From positions 1 through 48,778 of the IMG/VR virus record IMGVR_UViG_3300025314_000361: a DNA stretch of 48,778 bases; one strand, given 5' to 3'. The notes under the pieces are model-generated. The model was not told where the DNA came from. It made no database searches and saw only the letters and a list, made by a program, of their open reading frames with translations. Position 1 is the first letter of the stretch. Each line of letters begins with the position of its first letter. Below are positions 20,932 through 30,968 of this stretch, piece after piece. Source of the stretch: a virus. The position numbers were made by a program, and so were the translations under genes.

Positions 20932-23900
20932 ATGCCGGAACCAGAAGATAAAGTCCTGTTTGGTGCAGAATTCGACGCAAGCAAAGTGACGGAAGGGGTT
21001 GACGAAATACTTTCTTCCTTGACAAAAGCTGAAGAAGCCCAAGGCTTATTGAAGCAAGCAATCAAGGAAACAACCGACGCTTTAAAAGCAAATAGGAAGG
21101 AATTCGCAGCAACGGAAAAAGCAATGAAAGGAACCCTTGACCAAAAGCTTGTTGACGACTACAAAAAGAAATTGGACGGGCTTAATGATTCGTATGATGA
21201 TCTTTCTCAACAACAATCCGACCTTGGCGTTGCATATAAGAAGACCAATTCTGTCATCAAGGAATTCAACAAAGCGCAAACCGAAAGTACACACGGTTCA
21301 AACGAAGTTTCTAAGGCAATCAAGAAGGTAACGTCACTTCACCACATTGCAGCCGACGAAATAAAAAAGGTTGGCAGGAACGTGAAGGAAATGGCCCTTG
21401 GATTTATAACCGGGTTTGCCGGCGGATTGGTTGCAACAGTAATACCGACCTTGATTGAATTGATCGAAAACATGGACGAATTCGGTTTTTCCCTGGATGC
21501 AACTGCCAAGAGAAGAAAGACATTGAACGAAGTGTTTGAATCGGCTGCACAAGGGGCCGGTTCCGAAATTGCAAAGCTTACTGTCTTCAAGGACAAGTTG
21601 AACGATACCAATATCCCGGCGGCGGAACGTGTACGACTTGCCAAGGAGTACAATAAAACGGCTGAAGAAACAAACAAGATTGACATAAAACAAATTGACA
21701 ATCTTGACTTGATAAACCAACAGCTTGAAAAGCAAAATAAGCTTATCATCGCCCGGGCCATTTCAACGGCTGCATTGTCCAAGCTGACTGAAAAGGCAAC
21801 TGAATTGGTCGAAGCCCAATTGAAGCTTGATGAAGACCTTAGGGAAAAGGGTATAAAGGAAGCGGATATTACTTCAAAACTTTCTTTGCGGGCCAAACAG
21901 GAAAGCGAAGGGGCAAGGAAAGCCAACATTGCAAATCAACAGGCGCTTGACGGGGTGAATACCCAATTGCGGGCAAATGTGTCTTTGGAAATTGAAAGGC
22001 AAAAGGCTGCAAAAGGCGGGCTTGTAAACATAACAGCCGAAGAACGGGCCGTCGAAAAGCTTATCAACAAAAGGAACCGGGCGCAAGAAGAATTGAACAA
22101 TTTGGCCGACCTGTTGAACCCGTTGATTTCTGTTGACGGGTTGACCACTAAGACAACCAAAGCAGTGGCGACAATTGAAAATGTTTATGCTCAAAAGCTT
22201 GCCGAACTGAAGGCAAGGTTGTCATCCATAACACAAGGAACCTTCCAGAGCGAAGGATTGATCAGAAAGAAATTTGAAGATCAGCTTGACAAGGATTATG
22301 TTGATATTGCCAAGTTGTTGAAAGAAAAGAAGCTGACAGTTCCACAAGCCGACATATTGAAAGGACTGTTGAAACAAATCAATGATGTTGAACTTGCCAA
22401 CGGTCTGAAGGAATTTAAGGATAAGCAAACGGCTGCATTGAAAGCGATCAATGATGAACTATTCAACACCCAGGTTGAAGCCCAAACAAAGAAGGTTGCC
22501 AATATCCGGGATGACTTTGAAAAGGAACAAGCGCAATTGGATTTGAACTTTGAACAAGCGAAAGCCGCCCTTGGTAAAAGGCAGGCGGATTTACTGAAGA
22601 AGATTGATGAAGACACTAAATCCGGTTTGATATCCCCTGAACTTGCGGCCCGAAAGAAAATAATGATCCGTTTTGTCTTTGGTGACTTGCTGGATCAAGC
22701 TGAACAGGCAAAAACAAATGCCCAACTTGACCTTGCAATGAAGACCTTCCAACATACGTTGGAGCAAGCGAAACTTGGTTTTGAAAATGAAATATTGGCC
22801 GGCAATGAATCAACAACTAAATTGATCCGTGAACAGGTTGGTTTGTACCTGGAGGGAAAGATCACATACGAACGCTATCAAAAGAACCTTACCAAAATAC
22901 TTCGGGAGGAAACGACGGAAAGAAAGAAGATCGCTTTGAGCGAAGCGGAACTTCAGCTTGAATTGGTTCAAAAGGAATTGGCTTCAACAAGTGATCCCAA
23001 GAAGCTGAAGCAATTGCAGGATCAAGAAGCGGCCCTTCGCAATCAAATATCCGGTTTGAAAAGGGAAGTCGCAACCGGGGCGGCGGACGATGAAAACAGC
23101 GAAGAAAAGAAGAAGATTGACCAATTGCTTGCATACGTGAACGCCGTACAAGGATTGGCAACGGCTGTCCTGAACTTTTGGCAGCAAGTCAATGCAGCCG
23201 AAGCCGCCGCCCTGGATCGTTCTATTGCATTGCAGAACCGCCGTGTTGAAAACGCCCGGGAAATTGCTGATAAGGGCAACGCTGAATTCCTTGAAATGGA
23301 ACAGAAGCGATTGGATGAACTTGAACGGAAGCGTGAAGCCAATGCCCGGAAACAAATTGCGATCAACAATGCCTTGGTTGCTTCACAGGCGATTGTTGCG
23401 GCCATTTCAGCCATTGCGCAAGCAGTATCAACCGGAAGTCCTATTGCGGCGATTGCGGCCCTTGCTGCGGTAATTGGGGCCATTGGTGCAGCCTTCAGCT
23501 TTGTGAACTCATTACAGCCCCAATCGGCGGAATTCTTTGAGGGAACCCCATTTGTCAACGGGCCTGAAGGAAGGGATAAGGTTGCCGCCAATTTGACCCG
23601 GGGCGAACGTGTAGTGACCAAGAAGGACAACGAAGCGTATTGGCCCGCCCTGGAAGCAATGCGAAGGGGGCTTGTCACACCTGAAGAAATGAATTCGTTC
23701 GTTCAACAATACCCGGTATCCACTGTTCCCGGCATAGACTTCGACCGGCTTGGTCTTGCCACTGAAGGAAAGATCGGTGTTGACAATGCAGAATTGTTGA
23801 ACAAGGTGGACAGGCTGAACGGGACAATGGAACAAGTTGTTGTTGGTCTTTCTGAAATCGGTATCAATGTCAACATGGATGAACACGGTCTTGAAGTGGC

Positions 23901-23946
23901 AATATCCAGGGCAAGGAAATCCCGCCGGTTGAAATCACGTTCGTAA
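20932..23946 (+). CDS. Tail tape-measure protein
   Basis: 1004 residues and the longest gene here, implying a tail of roughly 150 nm by the usual length rule (inference). The N-terminal coiled coil begins K-V-T-E-G-V-D-E-I-L. A hydrophobic segment lies at about 153-172 (G-F-I-T-G-F-A-G-G-L-V-A-T-V-I-P). Long charged coiled coils follow (residues about 250-780). A second Ala/Ile-rich hydrophobic stretch is at about 816-863. The ending is typical, with G-R-D-K-V-A-A-N-L-T-R-G-E-R-V-V-T. It fixes tail length and may form the DNA channel in the host membrane. Confidence 0.9.
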   Translation: MPEPEDKVLFGAEFDASKVTEGVDEILSSLTKAEEAQGLLKQAIKETTDALKANRKEFAATEKAMKGTLDQKLVDDYKKKLDGLNDSYDDLSQQQSDLGVAYKKTNSVIKEFNKAQTESTHGSNEVSKAIKKVTSLHHIAADEIKKVGRNVKEMALGFITGFAGGLVATVIPTLIELIENMDEFGFSLDATAKRRKTLNEVFESAAQGAGSEIAKLTVFKDKLNDTNIPAAERVRLAKEYNKTAEETNKIDIKQIDNLDLINQQLEKQNKLIIARAISTAALSKLTEKATELVEAQLKLDEDLREKGIKEADITSKLSLRAKQESEGARKANIANQQALDGVNTQLRANVSLEIERQKAAKGGLVNITAEERAVEKLINKRNRAQEELNNLADLLNPLISVDGLTTKTTKAVATIENVYAQKLAELKARLSSITQGTFQSEGLIRKKFEDQLDKDYVDIAKLLKEKKLTVPQADILKGLLKQINDVELANGLKEFKDKQTAALKAINDELFNTQVEAQTKKVANIRDDFEKEQAQLDLNFEQAKAALGKRQADLLKKIDEDTKSGLISPELAARKKIMIRFVFGDLLDQAEQAKTNAQLDLAMKTFQHTLEQAKLGFENEILAGNESTTKLIREQVGLYLEGKITYERYQKNLTKILREETTERKKIALSEAELQLELVQKELASTSDPKKLKQLQDQEAALRNQISGLKREVATGAADDENSEEKKKIDQLLAYVNAVQGLATAVLNFWQQVNAAEAAALDRSIALQNRRVENAREIADKGNAEFLEMEQKRLDELERKREANARKQIAINNALVASQAIVAAISAIAQAVSTGSPIAAIAALAAVIGAIGAAFSFVNSLQPQSAEFFEGTPFVNGPEGRDKVAANLTRGERVVTKKDNEAYWPALEAMRRGLVTPEEMNSFVQQYPVSTVPGIDFDRLGLATEGKIGVDNAELLNKVDRLNGTMEQVVVGLSEIGINVNMDEHGLEVAISRARKSRRLKSRS

Positions 23947-23958
23947 AACTTAGTTTTG
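23929..23958 (+). promoter_or_regulatory. Promoter TTG-N19-TAGTTTTG overlapping palindrome AAACTTAGTTT
   Basis: TTG 23929-23931 and TAGTTTTG 23951-23958 have ideal spacing. The palindrome AAACTTAGTTT occupies 23946-23956, so the palindrome overlaps the -7 element. ATG 23963 follows 6 bp after the palindrome. Confidence 0.5.
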
Positions 23959-23962
23959 ATCC

Positions 23963-25954
23963 ATGAAGAACCGAATAAAAATATCTTTTCGGCAAAAGCA
24001 ACTTATACTTGACGGCGATCCGCTTCAACCCGTCATTGTTCAATGTAATATGGACGGAACGGCTGAATATGTTCCGGGAACTGTCCCTTCGCCCGGGTGG
24101 ACGGATATGACCGAATGGACTGAAGGGTTGGATAAGATCAAATTCAATTGGTCGGCTATCACACAAGATGCAGTCGAAAGCGATCCTTCAACCGGCAATC
24201 AGTTGGGATCGAACTATCAAAAGGGACTGTCCGCCGATCTTAAATTCTTCGGCCCTGCTTTCAATTATATATTCGGTTGGTTGATGACCGAAAGCTGTCA
24301 ATTGCTGAACAGTATAGAAGTCCTTTTGCATGACAATGAATGTGACCGGGATTACCGGATTTTTGAAATCAAACTTGACAATACACAGTATGCCCCCAAT
24401 GATGAACCCTGTATCGTTTCAATGCCATTACGTGAAGCGGATGGCACAATACACGTCTTTCAAAAAACAGCTATTGAAGACAATTGGCAAAACTGGTTTA
24501 ACCAGGATGGCACAAGTACGAAGGATCACCCGACCTTCCAAATGATAATTGAGAAGAAGCCAAAGTTCTTCCTTGCCATTTATGCCGTGTTGATTTACTT
24601 GGCCGGTATGTTATCCGTTGGAATACTTCTTGCGTTCACTGAAGGCAAGCGTTGGATTTCAAAATGTCTTGGCTTTACATACTTCTGTCCTTCACCGTTG
24701 ATCCGTACATACATTGAAAACATTTGTTCAAAGTATGGCTTCACCTTCGACACGATCTTTGACGACGATCCGGGCAACCCTTATCGGGACGTATGTTTCT
24801 TTTGGCCCGCTTCAACGTCGCTGAAGAATTTTGAAGCGAATGACTATTCAAGCCCTTCAACAAAGTTTGTTTGGGACAACCGATCAGTTCTTTCCTTCAC
24901 TAAGTTCCTGGATCAATTGAAGGCGGTGTTCAATGCCGAATGGTATGTGACCCCTGACAGCAAGCTTGTATTCAAACACAAATCCTTCTTCGACAATGCC
25001 GCCCCGATATATGACTTCACGCTTGCAGGAAATGACAAAATATATTTCCTGAAGTACACATTCAACGGGACGAAGAAGCCAGCATACGGGAATTATCAAT
25101 ATCAAGTTGATCCGCAAGACACTTGTTCAAATGAACTGAAGTGGCGATACAACGATATTGTGGACTTTGACGGCCCGATTGACAATCCAATGTTGGAAGG
25201 CAACGTGACCAAATCATTTGAATTCGCTTCGACTTCTTTTATGAACGATGGAAGTTCCGAAGACTTCATTGAAGAAGGTGTGAAGCTTGGAAGGACGATT
25301 GCCATTGTTGCATTGATCGTCGGTTTGGGCCAACTGTTCGCCGCTTCCAATATCCTGACTGTTGCCATTGTTGCGGCCCTTCTTGCGATTGGCTATACAA
25401 TTACCAACGACTATGTGAACAACTATTTCAACAATGCTGACTTGAACGGAATGGTTCGGGTATCTAATTCAGAATTGAATACACCCCGCCTTCTTCTTTG
25501 GGATCGTACAACGCCGTTGGATGAAGCGAAGGTTGTAAGTGTTCCATTCCCCGACGTGAACCCTACATACAACCCGGATGCAATAACTTATTACGCCGAA
25601 CACCCGACGTATGACAATGTTGGCGGTATCTTTGAACCCGGGGGAACTGTTGAAGTTGTTTATAATTATCCCATGTATGTGGACGCAATGTATTTGGACA
25701 ACCTGTATGACCGGTTCCATGAATATGACAACCCGCTTCACAACCCGGTAATAAATCAAACTTGGGAAGGACAAGTTGATCTTTGTTGCGAATGGCTTGA
25801 TCGCCTGGGTATATTTAGCGGGCAGTTCGCACAAATCGGGGCCGTTGTTATACTGGAAAAAAGAGGGCCACGATTGATAAAGGGAAGGATCACAGACTTT
25901 GATCTTGATTACGATTCAGGAATAATTAACCTAAAAGGAAACGTCTTACGATGA
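23963..25954 (+). CDS. Tail hub/distal tail-like protein with membrane-like segments
   Basis: 663 residues directly downstream of the tape measure, where distal-tail or tail-associated proteins are encoded. Two long hydrophobic stretches are visible. One is at about 203-225 (F-F-L-A-I-Y-A-V-L-I-Y-L-A-G-M-L). The other is at about 445-480 (I-A-I-V-A-L-I-V-G-L-G-Q-L ... V-A-I-V-A-A-L-L-A-I-G-Y). The remainder is beta-rich with many Asp, Asn and Tyr. Membrane-spanning segments in a tail hub would fit channel formation during DNA ejection. No named family is recognised. It overlaps the next gene by 4 bp. Confidence 0.6.
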   Translation: MKNRIKISFRQKQLILDGDPLQPVIVQCNMDGTAEYVPGTVPSPGWTDMTEWTEGLDKIKFNWSAITQDAVESDPSTGNQLGSNYQKGLSADLKFFGPAFNYIFGWLMTESCQLLNSIEVLLHDNECDRDYRIFEIKLDNTQYAPNDEPCIVSMPLREADGTIHVFQKTAIEDNWQNWFNQDGTSTKDHPTFQMIIEKKPKFFLAIYAVLIYLAGMLSVGILLAFTEGKRWISKCLGFTYFCPSPLIRTYIENICSKYGFTFDTIFDDDPGNPYRDVCFFWPASTSLKNFEANDYSSPSTKFVWDNRSVLSFTKFLDQLKAVFNAEWYVTPDSKLVFKHKSFFDNAAPIYDFTLAGNDKIYFLKYTFNGTKKPAYGNYQYQVDPQDTCSNELKWRYNDIVDFDGPIDNPMLEGNVTKSFEFASTSFMNDGSSEDFIEEGVKLGRTIAIVALIVGLGQLFAASNILTVAIVAALLAIGYTITNDYVNNYFNNADLNGMVRVSNSELNTPRLLLWDRTTPLDEAKVVSVPFPDVNPTYNPDAITYYAEHPTYDNVGGIFEPGGTVEVVYNYPMYVDAMYLDNLYDRFHEYDNPLHNPVINQTWEGQVDLCCEWLDRLGIFSGQFAQIGAVVILEKRGPRLIKGRITDFDLDYDSGIINLKGNVLR

Positions 25955-27498
25955 AACTAATACCCGCCGGGTTCGGTGAAATGGCTACACCGTACACCGA
26001 TCTTCTTTTCAACTGCACACGGAACCAAAAGTGTCAACGGACTTTTTATGTTCCTGTCAAGCTATTCAGTGACATTGTATTGTTCACCGATCTTCCAGGG
26101 GAACCAACCCTTGTGCAAATTGACGTGTTGAATGTTTGCGACATTGAAAACGAAGGTTCAGCCGTTGCAAGCAAGTATGTTGCCGGGACAAAGCCCGACG
26201 GGTCTTGGTATGCTGTTCTTGGTTCATTGATCGTGACCCCGCCAATCGGTGTCGTGTATCACAAGTTCTTCTTCCGGGTCACGTTCACAGTATCCGGTAT
26301 TGATTACATATATTTTTCAGAACAATACGAATTCCCGATTTGCGAAACATTGACTTTCGTTCGGGGTTGTTATCCCAATCAAGAAGTTGGGACAGATGCC
26401 TTCGATTGCAACGGCATATACTACGGGTTCCCGAACAATGAAGAAGACTTCCTTGGGGATCATAATTACCGGTATGTTCATTCGGGATATGTCCGCCTGG
26501 GTTCTGTTATTGAGCAAAGAAACAAGATGACCTTCACGGCTTTCAACAACAGGACAACATACAAGTCTGTCTTCAACCGTGAATGGTTATTTGAACAAGA
26601 TATTGTCCCGACGTTTTATAAGGACGTATTGATTGGAATATATAACCGGGGCATGGTTCAAGTGGATGGCAAGGAATGGAAGCTTGCAGACAGCCAGGAC
26701 GTTGCCATGATTGACACAGACAGCAAACTTTGGCGTTTGGATATTGTCTTCGATGAAGAATGTAAACAGTCTTATGGATGCAAGCCCCGGGATTGCTTCT
26801 TGCCTGTTGACCCTTGTTGTGTTCCGACGCTTATTTCCGCCGATGCTGTCATTTGCGAAACTCCGACCGTTGCTTCAGGATTGCCATTGGCGAACGCCCA
26901 GGTTGGTGTATTCTATGACCAAACGATCACGTTCACCGGCCCGGTTCCGATTGCCTTTTCGGACGGCGGAATTCCTTTCGTAGATAAACCGGCTTGGATG
27001 ACATTGATCATTGTTGGTAATACTGTTCACTTGACAGGAACCCCGGACGTTACAGGAACAGACGTTCCGGTTCAATTCAATGTGTTCAATTGTAGCGGGG
27101 ATTTCGTTGCCATTGATGAAGAAATAAACGTGACCGAAGTTGGTGAAGACAATTTCAATATCAATTGCGTTGGCAGTGTTGATGTGACCGTCACTGAAGT
27201 TGAAACGGAAGACGATTGGTATGAAGTGTCTTCAGGAACATTCCCGGTCACACCGGGCAACCAAATCGTTGGTCATCAAACAGGGGTTGCCGATCCCCCG
27301 GGCCGGATCATTGTACACGTAACGACCCCGGGTGACTTTACACGATACATGAAGCTTGTGAAGAATGGAATTGTCGTTAATTGTCAATTCTTCGTTTTCA
27401 GTGGAACGTATCAAATACCCTGGAACTATCCGACAACAACATTGGATTGGGTTGAAGCGGACGTGATCGAAATAAGAATTGACACCGTACCTTGTTAA
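25951..27498 (+). CDS. Baseplate/tail appendage protein with Ig-like (He_PIG) module
   Basis: 515 residues. The N-terminal 300 residues are an unrecognised beta-rich domain with a Cys-rich end (C-K-P-R-D-C-F-L-P-V-D-P-C-C). Residues about 310-378 are a putative Ig domain of the He_PIG type: Q-V-G-V-F-Y-D-Q-T-I ... K-P-A-W-M-T-L ... L-T-G-T-P-D-V-T-G ... N-C-S-G. Residues about 405-515 form a C-terminal module, F-P-V-T-P-G-N-Q-I-V-G ... K-N-G-I-V-V ... I-E-I-R-I. Both modules recur in the next gene. A role in baseplate or host contact is inferred from position. Confidence 0.65.
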   Translation: MKLIPAGFGEMATPYTDLLFNCTRNQKCQRTFYVPVKLFSDIVLFTDLPGEPTLVQIDVLNVCDIENEGSAVASKYVAGTKPDGSWYAVLGSLIVTPPIGVVYHKFFFRVTFTVSGIDYIYFSEQYEFPICETLTFVRGCYPNQEVGTDAFDCNGIYYGFPNNEEDFLGDHNYRYVHSGYVRLGSVIEQRNKMTFTAFNNRTTYKSVFNREWLFEQDIVPTFYKDVLIGIYNRGMVQVDGKEWKLADSQDVAMIDTDSKLWRLDIVFDEECKQSYGCKPRDCFLPVDPCCVPTLISADAVICETPTVASGLPLANAQVGVFYDQTITFTGPVPIAFSDGGIPFVDKPAWMTLIIVGNTVHLTGTPDVTGTDVPVQFNVFNCSGDFVAIDEEINVTEVGEDNFNINCVGSVDVTVTEVETEDDWYEVSSGTFPVTPGNQIVGHQTGVADPPGRIIVHVTTPGDFTRYMKLVKNGIVVNCQFFVFSGTYQIPWNYPTTTLDWVEADVIEIRIDTVPC

Positions 27499-27509
27499 AT
27501 TTGTGATCT

Positions 27510-28391
27510 ATGGCAAACCAAATAACAATAAATTTTGAACCCTGCACCCCGGCCCCTTCCGGTGGATACCTTGTTCAATACCGTCCTGTTGGGTCAAGTG
27601 ATCCATACATACAGTATCCGACACCCTTCTTTGGTTCGCCAATAGTATTCACGGATGAAGGGGCGGAACCCGACGGTACTGAATATGAAGGTTTTCTTTT
27701 CACTGATTGCGGCGAAGGAAATCCGGGAACACCTGTTGCTTGGTCAAGCGAAGATTGCGACGCTGTTACATTACCTGAAGACATTGCCTTCCCGGATGCA
27801 ATCATTGGTGTTCCGTATTCATACAGCTTTGTACTTGGTGGATCGGCCCCGTTTGCCTTGGCCCCCGGTGTCATCAAACCTTCATGGATGACGATTACCA
27901 TTGTCGGAAACAACGTCAACTTCGCCGGAACACCGCCGGACGGATCGGAAACTGAAGACTTTGAAATTGTCTTCACGATCACAAACTGTTCGGGAACCCA
28001 TTCAGCCCCGTTGCCTGAAGGAACGACGATCAATGTTCTTGCTGTCAACTTGTTCATTGAGAACTTGACGACGGACAATGCCCAATGGAATATTCAAAAC
28101 TTTACCGGTGTTCCAGGTTGGGGGCCGGGAACTGGATATACAATTGTTTCGGGGGCGTTCCCTGTTGGGCCGGGTCAAACATTGCTTGGTGTTCATACAG
28201 GTTATCCAGGGCCATTGATCGGAAGCCTTACCGTTCACCTTGCAGGGGGAACACCGAACAAAAAAATTCAGGTAAGGAAGAACGGTATCATTGTATTCAC
28301 ACAAAACTTGGCGGCAACGTCACTTGTTTATTTCACCGGATTGGCGTTCACGGCGGCGGATGAAATCAGGATACAAATTGTTCACATTTAG
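27510..28391 (+). CDS. Tail appendage protein sharing Ig-like and C-terminal modules
   Basis: 293 residues. An Fn3-like start (G-G-Y-L-V-Q-Y-R-P-V-G-S-S-D-P-Y) comes first. A He_PIG-like Ig domain at about 91-160 follows (G-V-P-Y-S-Y-S-F ... K-P-S-W-M-T-I ... F-A-G-T-P-P ... N-C-S-G). The C-terminal module is at about 180-293 (F-P-V-G-P-G-Q-T-L-L-G ... R-K-N-G-I-I-V ... D-E-I-R-I-Q-I). It looks like a shortened paralogue of the upstream gene with a different head. It is followed by a promoter, so it ends the tail-tip block. Confidence 0.6.
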   Translation: MANQITINFEPCTPAPSGGYLVQYRPVGSSDPYIQYPTPFFGSPIVFTDEGAEPDGTEYEGFLFTDCGEGNPGTPVAWSSEDCDAVTLPEDIAFPDAIIGVPYSYSFVLGGSAPFALAPGVIKPSWMTITIVGNNVNFAGTPPDGSETEDFEIVFTITNCSGTHSAPLPEGTTINVLAVNLFIENLTTDNAQWNIQNFTGVPGWGPGTGYTIVSGAFPVGPGQTLLGVHTGYPGPLIGSLTVHLAGGTPNKKIQVRKNGIIVFTQNLAATSLVYFTGLAFTAADEIRIQIVHI

Positions 28392-28407
28392 AATTTCCCT
28401 ACTTTTG
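28378..28407 (+). promoter_or_regulatory. Promoter TTG-N19-TACTTTTG
   Basis: TTG 28378-28380 and TACTTTTG 28400-28407, spaced 19 bp, overlapping the end of the previous gene and 96 bp upstream of ATG 28504. It probably drives the structural block that follows. Confidence 0.65.
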
Positions 28408-28503
28408 GAATTGTAATTGCCTTCACATATCGCTTTTTTGTTGCCCCGTACCGGCTTACCGTACAAGTAAAAAGCTTTTTAACAACAATCAAATAATCTT
28501 TTT

Positions 28504-29148
28504 ATGAACGCTTTACTAAGCTTTATAAAGGTGTTCCTTATGCCGTACACTTCCGGCCCTGCTTGTACTATCCAGGAAGGTTGTGCAGAACCCGCCTTCC
28601 CGCAATCAACAAGTCAATGTGTTTGTGAAATCGCCGTCGGCGGTATCAATGAACTTTATTTCATCCCATGTACTGAAACATTCAGCGAAGTGAACGTCAC
28701 AAACGTCGCTTGGTGGAGTACGTTAGTAGGTACAGTTGAAGACCCCGGGGTATTGGGGCGTTCAGGGTTGGGAATTGGTTCCATTGCCAAAGGCGGACAG
28801 CAAAACGAAAGGGTTGCGTCATGCAGAACGGAACAACTTATATCAATCACCTGGAACCTTACGTTCCAAATCAAGTGTTTCGATAAGTCTTCAGCCCGTT
28901 CGACTTGCGCCAAAATGACGGAACTGATAAAGAACTTCAACCTTTATTATGTAGCTGCAAGAATGTGTGACGGTGACAATACCATTCTACCCATTGGGGT
29001 ATTCAATACGTCCGACTTTGATTGGACGGTTCCCGACAATAATGAAGAAAGTCAGGTTGCACAGATAGTCATTTCCTGGAAAGAACTTGGCTTCCCTTGC
29101 ACCGTTGATGTTGCCGGTCTTTCCACTGTACTTCCGAAATTGTCATAA
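28504..29148 (+). CDS. Cys-rich putative virion structural protein
   Basis: 214 residues with ten Cys, and a possible alternative start at ATG 28540 (M-P-Y-T-S-G). It is the first gene of the block leading to the portal. G-G-Q-Q-N-E-R-V-A-S-C-R-T-E-Q-L-I-S-I-T-W-N-L-T-F and a late V-A-Q-I-V-I-S-W-K-E-L-G suggest a beta-sandwich, as in tail-tube proteins, so a major tail protein is possible. I do not recognise a specific family. Confidence 0.55.
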   Translation: MNALLSFIKVFLMPYTSGPACTIQEGCAEPAFPQSTSQCVCEIAVGGINELYFIPCTETFSEVNVTNVAWWSTLVGTVEDPGVLGRSGLGIGSIAKGGQQNERVASCRTEQLISITWNLTFQIKCFDKSSARSTCAKMTELIKNFNLYYVAARMCDGDNTILPIGVFNTSDFDWTVPDNNEESQVAQIVISWKELGFPCTVDVAGLSTVLPKLS

Positions 29149-29154
29149 TCAGGC

Positions 29155-29165
29155 AAACTAAGTTT
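29155..29165 (+). promoter_or_regulatory. Palindrome AAACTAAGTTT before the portal gene
   Basis: Exact copy of the recurrent palindrome in the 20-bp gap, 3 bp before ATG 29169. Confidence 0.55.
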
Positions 29166-29168
29166 TTC

Positions 29169-30968
29169 ATGCCGTTGCCAAAATTCAAAAGTGAACAGGA
29201 ACTTGTTTCCTTTGTCATTGGGGCGAAATTACCCGAATGGCAAAGGAAACTTTTCAAGCTATATAGGGAAGCGATCCAGGTACACAGTCAGGGTCATATT
29301 TTCTATAAGCTTGACCGCCTGTTCCCCAACGAACACCCCGAAAGCAAGGAACACCGTATCCTTTCATTTGAAAGTGTCACGGAAGCTTCCTTTGGCCGGG
29401 CCGCAAACAATGTGAACCGGATATTCAAGAACAGTTCGTACACTGTTGAAGCTTCCGATAAGGTTGTGACGGCAACAACGGAACACAATTATGACGGACA
29501 CAACTTTTACGCTTGGTTCCTGGATCAATGGGTAATGATGGCCCTGAAGCAAGATGCCAACGCCCGGATCGTTATATATCCCCCGGAATACGTGAAGGAA
29601 GGATACGAACCGGTTTGTTTCGTTGACACCTGTTGGTTGAAACACCTGTCCGACGACGTTGTTGTTTTTATCAGTGAAAAGGAAAGTACAATCGAATGGG
29701 AAGTCAGGGAAATGGAAGTGTGTTCGGAAGTCTTTTACGATCAAACTATCAACAGAAAAAATGTTCGTGAATCCCAAAAGAACACGTACACCCCGAAGCT
29801 TGAAGGAACGGTCAAGAAAGCCGTATATCATGCCTTCTTCAAGGGTGTTGGAATGTATCGTATTGAACAGACCAACACAGCCAATGAATACTTGATTGAC
29901 TTTTATCCGATTGAACAGGACTTCATGCCGGTCATTGATGCCGGGGGCGAAAAGGGAAAGAACAATGTGAACAAGTCGTTCTTGTATCCGTTCGTTTCAT
30001 TCGGCAATCTTGCGTTGCTTCAACACTCCCAACATACAGCCGTCAATTTCACCTTCAGCTTTCCCCGTATGTCCGAAGTTCAGACCCCGTGTGACAGCGA
30101 AGGGTGTCAAAGCGGACGTGTCATTTGCGAAACACCGGCGGACATTGCAGCCTTTGGCGATACGAAGGCTTGTATCAAATGCGGCGGTTCAGGATACACC
30201 CGGAACCAAACACCGTACAAGGTATATGTCAAGCAGTACGATCCGCAAGGAATTGAAGGGGATACCAAACACCTGGAAATTGATGACGTGAAGTATTACA
30301 CCCCGGAAACAAGTATCCTGGATTATTCCAAAAAGGAATGGCGGGATTATTTGGAAATGGCCGAAACAGCCGTTTACATTTCGCAAAGGGTTTCAACCGG
30401 GAACGTTCAGAGTGCAGACAGCAAAGAAATTGACAGGGACGATATGTATTCATTCCTGTTCCGTGTTGGGCAATGTTACTTCAACCGGCTTCGGTTCGTT
30501 CTTCAGTCGTTTGAAAATTACCTTGTACCGTCACCAATGCAAGTATCAATTGCGGTTCCTTATTCGTATGCGATCTTGTCCGAAGGTGAAGCGTTTACAG
30601 CCCTGAAAGACATACTTGCGTCAAGTGTTCCGATCATGCTGAAGGCAAGTCAGGTCGAAGGATTTATCAACAAATTCGTTTCACAATCTTCACCGATCCG
30701 AAAGTTCATTGACGTGTTGAAGGTTGTTGATCCGCTTTTATATTACACACAAGGCGAAATTGCGGGGTTCCGATCCAACTTCATTGTATCGGCTGACCAA
30801 CAGGCGGTTCATGTATTCGCTTATCCGGCCCTTCAGAATATGTACTTCAAAGACAAGAACCTGTTCATGGAAGACACCCAATCCATTGCCGACAAGTTGC
30901 TGAAGGAATTACAAGCGAATTACAAGCCCGTCCCGGCCCCTACATTGCGCCCAACTCCGGTTGAGTAA
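29169..30968 (+). CDS. Putative portal protein
   Basis: 599 residues, in the size range of portals. An N-terminal E-W-Q-R-K-L-F-K-L-Y-R-E-A is followed by S-F-G-R-A-A-N-N-V-N-R-I-F, and there is a long helical C-terminal half. Inserted at about 305-342 is a C-x4-C ... C ... C-x2-C-G-G-S-G-Y cluster resembling a DnaJ-type zinc ribbon. The next gene is MuF-like, the usual neighbour of a portal. The identification rests on size, order and general layout rather than a named motif. It overlaps the next gene by one base (TAATG). Confidence 0.6.
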   Translation: MPLPKFKSEQELVSFVIGAKLPEWQRKLFKLYREAIQVHSQGHIFYKLDRLFPNEHPESKEHRILSFESVTEASFGRAANNVNRIFKNSSYTVEASDKVVTATTEHNYDGHNFYAWFLDQWVMMALKQDANARIVIYPPEYVKEGYEPVCFVDTCWLKHLSDDVVVFISEKESTIEWEVREMEVCSEVFYDQTINRKNVRESQKNTYTPKLEGTVKKAVYHAFFKGVGMYRIEQTNTANEYLIDFYPIEQDFMPVIDAGGEKGKNNVNKSFLYPFVSFGNLALLQHSQHTAVNFTFSFPRMSEVQTPCDSEGCQSGRVICETPADIAAFGDTKACIKCGGSGYTRNQTPYKVYVKQYDPQGIEGDTKHLEIDDVKYYTPETSILDYSKKEWRDYLEMAETAVYISQRVSTGNVQSADSKEIDRDDMYSFLFRVGQCYFNRLRFVLQSFENYLVPSPMQVSIAVPYSYAILSEGEAFTALKDILASSVPIMLKASQVEGFINKFVSQSSPIRKFIDVLKVVDPLLYYTQGEIAGFRSNFIVSADQQAVHVFAYPALQNMYFKDKNLFMEDTQSIADKLLKELQANYKPVPAPTLRPTPVE

